A program made the translations under genes and the position numbers. 64,000 nucleotides of DNA from Erythrophleum ivorense (lineage: Eukaryota > Streptophyta > Magnoliopsida > Fabales > Fabaceae), in the NCBI GenBank assembly GCA_026724425.1, contig JAIUCV010001271.1:1-64000 (forward strand), given 5' to 3'. Shown piece after piece: positions 1 through 11,004 of the stretch (its first letter is position 1; every line of letters begins with the position of its first letter). The notes under the pieces were generated by a model, which did no database searches, had not been told where the DNA came from, and saw nothing but the letters and a program-made list of their open reading frames with translations.

Positions 1-2475
1 TTAGAAAATTAAGGGAGGAAAATAAGAATATGCAAAGAAAACAACAAAAGAACCATGGAAAGTCAAGATAGCAAAGTTAGAGATTCAAGTGTCCCTTGCA
101 AAATCTGATTTGATACAATAATTCCTAAGCCTAAATAAGTGTTTGAATGAGCTCCCAAGATCCCTAAGAGCCTCACCATATGCATCTTCCACAAGAAAAC
201 AAAGCAAGTTCCATGGATACCAAGAAGATGCATAGGTTTGGCCAAGAGGGTTCCATATACCTAGGGATAGTTTTAAATTTTTTCAAACCCATTTTTGAGT
301 CATATATGATGAGTGAAAATGAGAGGAAATCTTGAAAAAATTTAGAAGGCCTAAAGAATGAATTGATGTCATAGGTTCTATAATATGACTTAAGGAAGCA
401 ACATGTAGTTAGGCACTTTGTTTTAATTGTGTGATGACTTCAAGAGGCTTAAAAGGAGTTAATAATCATAAATGAAAGGAAAGAATGGAGCCTAGAACTC
501 ATTTAATGGGTGTTGCTTCATTAGGTATATTTAGGAACCATAAATGAACCATAAGGCAAAGTTAGAGTTCCAAGTAGATGTATGGCCTTAGAAATGATTT
601 CAAGAACCTAATTGGCTTTCATATATTGTGTTTAGGCCAAGACATACCTTTGTGTGTCTGAGGCCGAGGAAGGGAGCATTATTCTAAGAGAAAAAGTGTG
701 TGGTTATAACCAAGGTAGCTCACTTCTCTTTCTCTCATGCATGAATGTGGGCTTGACTTGTCTTTGAATGTGTATATGTGTGCCTTAAGCCATGAAAAAT
801 GTTCTAGCACGTGCCTTTATTCTATGGTACCATGATGATGCATTATGTTTTCAAATGATGTCTAACATGTTTGCTTGGATTTGTTTGAGCGAGAAGAAGC
901 CAAGAACTCTTAGCCATGGTGAGGATGAGCCATGAACCCTTAGATATGGTTGAGACAAAGTAAAGAGTCTTCCAAGAGTGAGGTTTAGTCAAAACTTCCT
1001 AGAGAAAATGGATGAGGTAAGTTCAAAATCCATAAGAGCATGGGTGAGGCTAATCCACTTACTTGGCAAGCCTATATATGCTATGTATGACTTACTCACA
1101 TGCCAAGAATGTTTCTTGAATGCTTATATTGTTCCTTGTACTCATGCATGCATTTTTAAGACTTGAATGACATATTTTATGTATGATTGAAAGGGAGATG
1201 AGTTATTGGGATTCTTTGAATCTCATTCCCTCCTCTCCAATGTCCTAACATGCTAGGTGGACCAAGTGAGCAAGATAATGGGAGTCATCAATTTGAAAGA
1301 TAAGAGATTGACAACCATTTACCTAGTTTTGCTTCTTTTATGGTTATATGAGTGGCAATTGTTATAATCCCTTATTGTATATGTCCTATGACCTTATGAA
1401 CATATATAATTATACAAATGTATTATGTACAAAAGAGATTTAATGTTATGTGTATGATATAATGCATTTTGGACATTGAAAAGCAAGACTAGCCTTGTAT
1501 GTTCTTGTGTATGGCATGGAATGAGAGAGTGATTTTTCAAATTCTGGGTTTATGCACCTTTGAGATAAGTTTTTAATGTCATTTTTGTGCATTCCCACAT
1601 GCTCAAGTGATCATGGTTGCCTTAGAACTTAAAATAGACTATTTGGATCCTCTGCAAGACATAAAATGAGCCATTTTACAATCTAATATTAGGATCTGAA
1701 CAAATGAATGAATTTTCCTATAAAATCTGGCACACATATAGATCTTATCTAGAGCATTTTAGGAAGCCAAAGATCAGATTATTTGAGACATTGTGGAATT
1801 AATTATGATTTTTCAAAATTGGCATTTTTCTGCTGAACTGATATAGGTATTGTTTATATGGTTAGAAACTTGGGCTATATCATATGATGTCCAATGCTCA
1901 TGAAATTTCATAATCATAAACTAGACATGATAAGCTTTCCATGTCACCAAGATCACCCTAATTGGACTTCTGAGTAGGGAGATATGAATTTTTGAAGTTG
2001 GAGGTTAGTACCAGGGATGACAGTCAATCTCTGGTATTGTTCCATCAATTTATAATGGCTAACAGCCCTTATTTAGGTTTAGACATACTTTTATCATAAA
2101 GTAAACATCTGTATCTTTCTATAATGGTAAAAAATGTATGATTTTGATTTTTTTAGAATTAGTTATGATTTTTCAAAGTTTATAACAATAAGCTAAAAAT
2201 TTTGGCCGAGGTTGCACCTAGTATTTTTGTGTATTCCATTCACTTGCACAAGTTTTAGGACACTTCCTTGGATGGTTATGAGTTTTATTTGTGGAATTAA
2301 ATATGAGAATGAGATAAATGAGTTCATATGGTCCACGAACACCGAATGAAAATTTTATCCTTTACGCAATGTAAATTTATTCAATATTTTTAATGCCTTT
2401 TTCTTGAGAATCATGTGCTTCATGGAAATGAACCTACAAATGGCATGAGATGAGTCATAGAATCATGGTGTTACA
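1..2475 (+). mobile_element. A1: 3' part of an A-family LTR
   Basis: This is the right-hand two thirds of a long LTR cut off by the window edge. It runs collinear with A3 from about 24806 onward (for example the purine-rich start and 'aagaaaacaa'), and again with A2, A4 and A5. It holds imperfect tandem repeats of about 31 bp (about 890-1060), the shared hairpin gggattctttgaatctc (1208-1224), then three diverged modules of about 180 bp starting near 1804, 1983 and 2164. It ends in ATGGTGTTACA at 2475, the typical 3' end of this family. The right flank is C-family sequence, so A1 probably sits inside C1. No coding content; the short ORFs here are chance. Confidence 0.8.
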
Positions 2476-4170
2476 CATACCACCCCTGAGAGTGAGAAAA
2501 CAACACCTTCAAAATCAAAATATCTAAGTTTTGGAAAAATTTCTAGATTTAGGTTTTTAAGGAGCTAATTTTGTGAAATCATATTTCCTTCATTTGTTAT
2601 ACAAATTTGACAAACTATACTTAATGAAATCTTACTAGAAGATCTCTCCAATTATATAAGATGTACACATAGTTGTTGTCATAACATACATCACATAGCT
2701 AAACTCATATCAATTCATTTTGGCAGCATTTTTAGCTCTTTTGATACTTCAATTGGAACTATGGGGATTAAAATTTAAATTTCTTATCATTTTCATTCAT
2801 GGCTACCATATACAAGTTTGTTTTGATCTAAAAGACCAAGATATAAACCTTATTTACATTAGGAGCCATATAACTAGTTTTGGCCACTTTGGACATAAAA
2901 GGGCTTTAAACTTCAAAAATTCATAATTTGAGCTATATAACTCCAATTCAAGCACATTAGGTGTCTACAGAAAGTTTATAATCTAAACTTTATACTATAA
3001 AAATTTTAAGTAAAAATGAATCTATTTGACCTTTTAAAAGTCTCAAAAACTAAGGTCATGATAGTATAAATAAAAACTACATAATTCCATAGTTTGGGCC
3101 AAATTAAAAAATTTACTAAATATTCTATAGAATTCAAAAAAATACAATCTTTGTCTTGTTAGAAGAGCTTTATAAATTATCTAGATGTTCACCAAATTTC
3201 AGCCTCAAACTAAGTCATTTGGACTATTAAGGGTAAAGGTGCAATTTATGGCTTATTTGGACTAAAATTTACTCTTAAAGTGGTCTATTTGGCCCTTAAA
3301 TTGCAATCTCTTGCATTGAGCAAATTTTAATCTATTCATCCCTCATTTCCATACGTACCAATACATGAAATAAGGCTAGCAATTAAAACTACTATCTCAC
3401 GTTCATCCTTGCATATACAACAAGTAGTCTCTCATAAGTGAAGACATATATTAATTGCCATCATATGTATCAAAATGTCATACAAACTTGTTCTTAAGAT
3501 TTTATAAAGGTTACCAATACATGTCCTTAACATATACATAAGAGTTCATCATCAATATGTCTCATACATTATTATATACATAGTTATATCCATAAGCTGC
3601 TATTACATTATTTCCTAAACTCTAGCTCTTTTCAATTTTCTTCTCCTTGCTTGAAGAGCCTATCATGGTTAATGAGAGATAAAAAGGGGTGAGATTCTTG
3701 GGAGAATCTCAATAGCAAATCTCAATCGATATCAATGCATATAATAAAGGCAATGAGAAAATGCAAGCATGTAGTTCATAGACATCAAATAGCTCAAACA
3801 TAAAATTTAGCATGAAACTTCAATTTTCATTAAGCCATGGCATCAAAACATACTATTAAGGCTCAGCTAAACTTAACTCTAAGCTAAGAAAGAGCACTAC
3901 TCTCACTTCCCTGCCATAGGAAGTTAGGAGACAAAAATATAGCCTTTTAGAAGCATAAAACTTAAGATAAATGCCAATACAAAATATAGCTTATGAAATC
4001 ATTAAGCAATCAATCATACAAGTATTTCAACTCATTCAAACATACAAATGCATGCAAGATAGGGAGAGATAGCTACTTGATATATTTAAAAGCTTTAAAC
4101 TACTACTAAAGTCTTTGGTCATTCTCTTTTCCTTGATCTTCCTTGACTTGACACTTACAAATAAATGAAC
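2476..4170 (-). mobile_element. C1: C-family LTR fragment
   Basis: AT-rich sequence matching the reverse strand of C2 and running collinear with C4 and C6: the block 'gagctatataactcca...ggtgtctacagaaag' near 2930-2970 recurs near 22520, 15650 and 54340. The family hairpin (gagattcttgggagaatctc) lies near 3690-3710. The fragment stops near 4160-4170, where the sequence changes to plus-strand C-family 5' sequence (C2), so the 5' part of this LTR is missing. Ends are approximate. Nothing coding is seen. Confidence 0.55.
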
Positions 4171-6238
4171 TTAGACTAGCTTATAATATTCGATTTTTCA
4201 AAACTGAATCAGAACCAATATGATAATGAAAGAAGATTCTAAAGTAAAGGGAATTAAGGATAATTAAAGATAGAATGTTAATTATGGCCTCCAAAAATAG
4301 GGTTATGAAACCATAAATGACTTGGAATCAAAGCCAAAATGATTGAATAGAATGAACCGAAATCCCAATAGTGAAATTATAATTTCAGGTAAAATTTTAG
4401 AAAATTCAAAGGAAAGAGTTTTATACACCAAAGTTAAACTCACTAAGGTTTTTAGAGGCCCTAAAAATAATAGAAACTGTTAGAATGACTAAAATATTTT
4501 CGGCGTATGATTTAGAATGTTAGTTGATTATAACTTTGACTAATTTTTTTGGAATAATTTTAAATATAAAAAATTTTAAAATAAATGCTTTTAATAAAGT
4601 AAAGAGCATAAACTTTCATATGAAAAAGACAGTTTCTAAAAAGAATACAAAATGAGCTCAAACGAAAAAGGTAAAATGTAGGGATGTAAATAAAATTTTG
4701 ATATTATTTAAAATATCTATCCTCCTTCTTATTATAGCTACACCACCTCATCCTCTTCTTCAAAATTGACTTAGAGGCCTTTGAACCAGCAGCTATGGCA
4801 TCTAAATATGGGAGGAGAGAGAGAGAAGAAAAAAGCCAATAAGGTAAGGAAATTTGCACAATTTCATGGTATGCTAGTTATGAAAACTTCTCTTCTCCTT
4901 ATGCTTTTTCTAATGATAGTTTAGTTTCTTAAAAGGTTGAAGTTCATGACTGACCTCATGAAGAAAAGAGGAGCTTTGGAACAACTAATCATACTATAAG
5001 AATCACAAATATAGACTTAATGGGTTTTAAAGGTTGTAAATTAAGTTTATGCAATTGGAATGCTAGGAAAAACTATAAAACTTGAGTTAGGCCACCTAGG
5101 GTATTGTTTGCACCTTGAGTTGGAACATAGGAAGACATTTCAAGCCATGTAAGACCATATTCAAACTAGAAAGAAGTTAAGAAACCTCCACGTGCATCAA
5201 ATTTCTAAGAGAAATCACAAAACTCCCAAAGCTCTTCATTACAATGTAGGTCTTAACCAAGCTATGGTTGGAGTACCTAGAGAGTTGTTTTATTGTTTCC
5301 AAAGTAAGTAGTCTAGATATAAATTATGAATACTAATTAAGTTATTGGAATGAATTTAGAAGACTTATTTTGGAAGGTAAAATTTTAGGGTTCAATTAGA
5401 CCTAAACAAACAACTTGGCATTAGATTTGTTAACCATGCATGTAATGGCTCTAATGAGATTTATTAGAGTCATATGGCTCATATCAATGAGATTTTAGAG
5501 CCAAGAAGTTGAATTATGAAAGTTGCTTTATAAGGCATTCAAATAGGCCATATGTACATTTGAAGCCCTAGTTGACATGTATAAGGCTAATATCAGTGCA
5601 AGCATGGTTCCATTATTGATTTTGTGTTTCATTTGATGTGCTTAGGCCAAACAAGTGAATTTACATCTAAGTGTGGGTGTAGGGTCATGGAAGAAGAAAG
5701 AGTCATCAAGGGGAACTAATTGGAATTTTTATGTCAAGGTAGCTTTTCCTTTATTCTTGTATATGTATACTTGGTTTGCTTAAGTGTCTTTGATTGTCTA
5801 TATGTATTGTTTGCAAATTATGTATTGTTAATTACTTGATGATCATGTGCCTTTCAATGACATTCATATACATTTGAGATTAGATTGGTTCTAGGATGGG
5901 GAAGCTTATGCCAAAAGTCCCTTGAATAAGTAAGGTGAAGCCAAAAGTCCCTTGGTAATGGGTGAGACTAAGCAAAAATTGCCAATGATGGATGAGGCTA
6001 AGTCAAAAGTCCCTAAAAGTGGGTAAAACTAACTAAAAGTCCTTCAATATTGGGTAAGGCTAAACCAAAAGTTTTTAGAGCATGAAAGTGTTATTGATAG
6101 AGTTATGGGATCCTTAAAGTAGAAATATGATTCAGCTATGGTTTTATGATATGCATACTTCCATCTTGGTCTTGAGTGAGCCATATATGTATGCTTGAAT
6201 GTTGGATTAGCTATTGTGATTCTTTGAATATTACTTTT
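4171..6238 (+). mobile_element. C2: 5' part of a C-family LTR
   Basis: The segment near 4182-4400 is the reverse complement of 31020-31450 (start of C4), which fixes the orientation. It includes six to seven copies of a 31-bp unit with core 'ccaaaagtccct' (about 5895-6075) and the first half of the family hairpin (gattctttgaata, 6219-6231). At 6238 it is interrupted by A2 and resumes at 13445; the hairpin and its usual downstream sequence are split by the insertion. Left end approximate. Confidence 0.6.
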
Positions 6239-6423
6239 TGTAAAATCCCACATCGGTTGGAAGGGGCCTATGGCTAGCCCATATAAGTGGGGAAAATCCT
6301 CCCCCTTACGAGCGCGCTTTTCCTATGAGAAAGGACAAACCCCAAAGAACTGGGAAGGCAGGGTCAAAGACCCACGAACCAGGAAGGAAGGGATAATACT
6401 CGTGAGGCCTCTGTATGTGTAAA
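6239..6423 (+). mobile_element. TRIM-like LTR head fused to A2
   Basis: The segment starts TGTAAAATCCCACATCGGTT, a start typical of small terminal-repeat-in-miniature (TRIM) LTRs in many plants, followed by a TATA-like 'catataagtgggg' (6280-6292), a gagcgcgcttttcc block and a GA-rich stretch with 'gacaaaccccaaagaactgg'. It differs from the A family, whose own start TGTAACATCTGG is at 6424. The family assignment rests on memory of the conserved 'CCCACATCGGTTGG' start and TATA spacing, not a search. It could supply its own promoter. Confidence 0.5.
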
Positions 6424-9400
6424 TGTAACATCTGGTCCCTCTGTGAATGTGAGAAACGCGATGTTTGGTTTCTCTGTAAATGTCAGAAATGGGCCAAATA
6501 CAAAAGAAATTCTCTGAAATAGAAGGAATTGAGGCCAAATAAAATTATGATAAAATTCTAAATCATAGAAAATGAAGATTTGAGCCTTGAGTTATCTAAA
6601 AATCAGGGCCAGAGTGATTTAAAAAATTTGCTAAATTGCCAGTGACATTTTTATAAATATGGGCACTATTTGAAAAAATCACAAGAGGGCTTTTTAAATA
6701 AAAATTGAGTTCTCTGGGGTTCTTAGAAGCCCTGAAAATCATGGGAAGCCTCAGGACAGTTAAATCCCTTCCAGTGGACGTTTTCCAATATCAGTGTACC
6801 CGAACTTTGACGGATTCGTTCGGGAAGGTTTTAACTCCGATTTGAGTGATTCCAAAGGCATTTTACTAAATTGGGAACCTAAATTTCATAATGGAGAAGA
6901 CGGTTCTAAAAAAGGAGCTAAAAGAATTAGAAATGAAAATGCCAAAAATGAAGGATGAAATGGAAATTTTGGGAATTCTTTTGCTTTTAATACTTTTCTT
7001 TTTCTCATGCCCTCCCTTGCCCTCCTTTTCCACCATCTTTCTTCTGTCCAGAATAGAGAGAAGAACCAGTTCTTTTAGGCACACAAGAAGAAGCAACCTT
7101 GAAGGGAGAAAAAGTCAAGAAAAGGTAGGAAATTCTATGAAAAATTTAACATTCTCCTTAGCAAGTTACTTCTCCTCCTTCTCCTCCTAATTTCTATGGG
7201 TTTAATGGTTTTTTTAAATCTATTTTGGGGGCAGAATAAAGATAAAAAAATCGTGTTTGAAGGGAGGCAACCAAGGAAAGTGAAAAGCAACTAAGAGAAA
7301 GCAAGAAAACAAGGTAAAACTTTTATTCTTTTGTAGTTTCTTCCTTCCCCTTCCTCTTGCACGATTTAGCCACCATAAACCCAATTCTTAGGGGCTATTT
7401 TCTGTCCAAATCAAGGGGGGATTAGAGGTCTTGGAGTGCAAGGATTAAGAATCTATCATTGGAAGTAAGTAAAAGCCATTGAATTTCAAGTTAGCAAAGT
7501 GTAGGATTCTTGAAGAGTTTGTAAAAAATGATTTGATTCATGCATTCCCTAGCATATATGAGTGTTTGTTTGAGTTCCTAAGACCCCTAGGAAGCCTCCC
7601 AAGTGGCTCTCCTATCAAGGAAAAATTAGAAACCTCTTGAACCCAAAATGCTTCCATAATGTCAGCCTGGGTTAGAAAGAGTACCAAGGGGAAGTTTTAA
7701 TTTGTTTCAAACTTATTTTTGAGTCATGTAGGATGGAAGAGGATGAGAGGAAGCCTTGAAAAATTTTAGAAGCCATAGATAGTGAGATGGAAGTGTAGGC
7801 TCCATAATGTAACATAATGAAGCAACTCCTAACTAGGCTCTTTAAAATAATTGTGTGATGACTCTAAGGAGTCTAAATGGAATCAAGAATCATAGATTAA
7901 AGGAGAGAAGGGAGCCAAGATCATAAATTTTTGTAGTTGCTTCATTAAGTGCCTTATTGAAGCATAATAGAGCCATAAACCAAAGTAGCATCATGTAAAG
8001 TGTGTATAATGCCAAGGCTTGTTCCCATGAGTAATTCATGTTTCTTTTGGTGTGTCTAGGCCAAGAGAAATGGTCTCCACCTTTTTGAGTGTGTGAGGTC
8101 AAAGGAGAGGAGTCAAGGCTTAAGGAAAAAATGTATGAATGCAAGCAAGGTAGCTCTCTCTACCTTCTCTTATGCATGGATGTGTGTTTAGCTTGTCTTA
8201 AAATGTGTGTATGTGTATTTTCAAGCCATGAAAAGTATGCTAGTATGATCTTGTTTGCCATGATTTCATAATGTTATGTTATACTTTTAAGTGAATGTAT
8301 GATGTTTTTTTAGTTTACCTAAGTGTGGAGAGGCTAAAAACTCTTCACTATGGTGAGGATGAGCCAAGAACCCTTGAACTTGGTTGAGACAAAGTAAAGA
8401 GTCTCCTAAAAGTAAAGTGGGCTTCCAAGAGTATGGTTGAATCTAAAGTGCCTAAAGAATGGGTGAGGCAAGTCCAAAATCCATGAGGAGAAGTGTGAAG
8501 CCAATCCAAACACTTGGTGAGCTCTTGAATGTCTTGCATGACTTGTTCACATGCTAGGCTTACTTCTTGTGTAACACCCTAAAATTGATTAAGATATTAA
8601 TCATGGATTTAGATTAATTAGAAATAATTAATATGAAATAATCGGGTAAGTTAAGTGAATGAAAATTTTAAAGAGATAAATTATTAGTATGAGTTTGAGA
8701 TTTAATTGGGATAGAAACTTCATCTAGGCCTAAATTAATGTAGGAGATCATGATAAGAGGCTAATGGAGGCCCAATAAGCTAGGTGCAGACCCAATTTGA
8801 TTTAATGTGATAGAGGCCCAATATCCACCTTTTATAGGCTCTTATAATTGGCCCAACAACCTTGGTGTAGACCCAAATCCTTTGAGCTCTTAAAACTTAG
8901 TTTGGCCTAATTAAAACCCAACAACCCAACATATGAAGCTGGCTCAACAAAGCTTAAATCTGAAGCCCATTTGGAGTTAGATGCTTGGAGCAGCCTATGA
9001 CCCACATTAGACCCAACTAAAACCCTAAACACTTCAGCCCTTCCACAATTTGTTGAAACACAAACACATATCTCATTTTAGAGGTTTGAAGGGAGGCTAG
9101 GGTTTGGGGCAAGAAATCCACCATTTCTCACTTCTAAGCTCAAAATCAGCCAAAGTACTAGTTATATAACTTAATCCCCTTCTCTTTCTCTTTATTTTGG
9201 CTTAATTAATTTTTCATTTAGAGTATTTTCACCCACACCCAAAATTTGAAACTTGCCATTTGATGTTTTCATGGTGAAAATTCGTAGGTTGAGGCTAGGG
9301 CTGACATTAGGTAAGTATAAACTCTCTTTTTTGAGGTATTTTTGCTGGTTTGAGACCTCAATGATTGAATAATAGTATGGGTATTAATTTTTCATGAATT

Positions 9401-9639
9401 TGCTTAGGATTTAGGGTGATATATTGAAGTTTTTGGTAGAGGACACCTTCATTCTGAATTTTGGGAATTAGTAGTGGTTGGGGAGATTTTTGTACCATTG
9501 GTGGCTTTTTGCAAATTTGTCTACAAGTGAGGTAATCGGGACTATATTAATTTCATGCATATAACTATTTTAATTTCATATTTACTATACATGAATGATT
9601 TGAAATGCTGAATGAATTGGTTGGCTATCTATTATATTG

Positions 9640-9812
9640 TGATTGGACCTTGTGAGTCCATGGTGGAGCTGTGGTGCGACTGCCACCCATGCATGTGCTT
9701 CAATCAGGCACCGGGTTATGATCAAACCTCAGATGCACTGAGCCCTGGTTGTGCTCAATGGGGAGTAGGTGCCGTGGACGGGCCTCTCCCGGTGTTATTG
9801 GCCTTTAACATG
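9640..9812 (+). other. Conserved GC-richer block of D LTRs with small ORF
   Basis: This block (from 'gtgattggaccttgtgagtc' to 'ggtgttattggcc') is the best conserved stretch between the four D copies (19310-19490, 50760-50950 and 57478-57650). In D1 it is read by a 67-codon ORF (9612-9815) rich in Cys and Gly, and D2 and D3 keep similar ORFs of 60 and 71 codons. In D4 indels change the frame within the block. I see no known domain. More likely it is conserved LTR DNA or RNA structure than a protein; several short self-complementary segments (gacggg...cccggtg) fit that. Confidence 0.45.
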
Positions 9813-10602
9813 TGAAAATATAATTGCTAGTATGGGATAGTAATCATGATAGCCTAATTGTTTCATTTACTGATATGACTGGTATGTTTTCTAATGCTTA
9901 TGTGAAATCATGCATATATGTTAATTAAACTGGAATATATGATGGAATTTGCCTTGGTTACTGAGATTTGTATCTCACCCCATTTTATGGGATTATACTT
10001 CCAGGTGAAGGCCCTTCGGATAAGGATAAGGGGAAGTAAGTGGATGAAAATTCATGAACTCTAGCCATGTGTGGAGGAAGCTACACTTGGGCTAATCTGA
10101 GTAGAGTAGATGCAATTTTGTTAATCTTTTATATAGCATTATCATGTAATCATATTGCCAAGTGTAAGCTGTTATATTTTAATTAGTTGGAATGTATTTA
10201 TTAAGGAGTTAAGTCTCAATATAGCTTGGTTTTGGATGTATGAACTTTATTGAATTCATATCTGGTTTACTATTGAGAATGTCATTATGAGATATATGAG
10301 ATTGTTGATTTGAATCAGTGATACATGAAATCTTTAAGGGAATGTATATTTGAATGATAATTGCTGGAAGCTTATGGAATTCTACTATTTTTAACCTATG
10401 AGTTACTGGCATATGGTAGTTGGATGAGTAAAGATTTATACTTAAGTTTTGAATTAGTAATGGTAGATTAGCTGGGTAATTAAGGTACATAAATACCATT
10501 AGAGTTGCATAAATTTAGGTAGAGTGGCCCTAGAATGTTATTGGAGGGAGAGTGGAGAGTATGAGATAAGGTTTTAAGAGTTGTCGAATCAGAAGACATT
10601 TC

Positions 10603-11004
10603 GCTGTGGTCAAAATATTATTAGTCGCAGCCAATATAGCCAAAGTTGCCCAAGGAGAGTACCAGAGAGCAATTCGCCATGGCAAAATGTAAATTAGCCA
10701 CAGCAAAATGTGAGAGACAGAATTGGGAGTCGTTCAGAAGGTAATTTGCCATGGCTAAATGGGAATTGGCCGCGACAAACTTTTATGAGAATTTGTCGAG
10801 CGTTCCAGAGAGGAATTAGCCACGGCGAAAGGGGGAATTGACCGCGACCAATAGTGAGAGACGAGTGAGGTAGGTTCCAAGAGGCTTCCTCGCCGCGGTG
10901 CCATGTAGGTTAGCCACCGCGAAGGTCCAACTCGTTGCGGTCTGTAAAGTTAAGGAGTGAACTCGAGAGCAATTGGCCATGACGCAAGGACATTTAGCCA
11001 CGGC
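10603..11004 (+). repeat. Phased palindrome array in D1 (GCCRYGGC, 21-bp pairs)
   Basis: Octamers close to GC-YRYR-GC start at 10603/10624, 10676/10697, 10748/10769, 10819/10841, 10892/10913/10934 and 10976/10997. Within pairs the start-to-start distance is 21 bp (22 once). Pairs recur every 71-73 bp, then 84. Examples: gccatggc, gccacagc, gccgcgac, gccacggc. The sequence between boxes is less conserved but often reads 'aaatgggaatt' inside a pair and 'gagag' between pairs. CpG is frequent here and rare in the surroundings. Confidence 0.85.

Noticed and set aside
6239..6423. Cassandra-type TRIM with a 5S rRNA-like segment
   Set aside because: The start is TRIM-like but no 5S rRNA box A/C sequence could be found.
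6891..7190. 99-codon ORF on the plus strand
   Set aside because: It lies in the GA-rich leader of an A LTR, is low in complexity, overlaps an ORF on the other strand, and has no recognisable domain; other A copies do not keep it.
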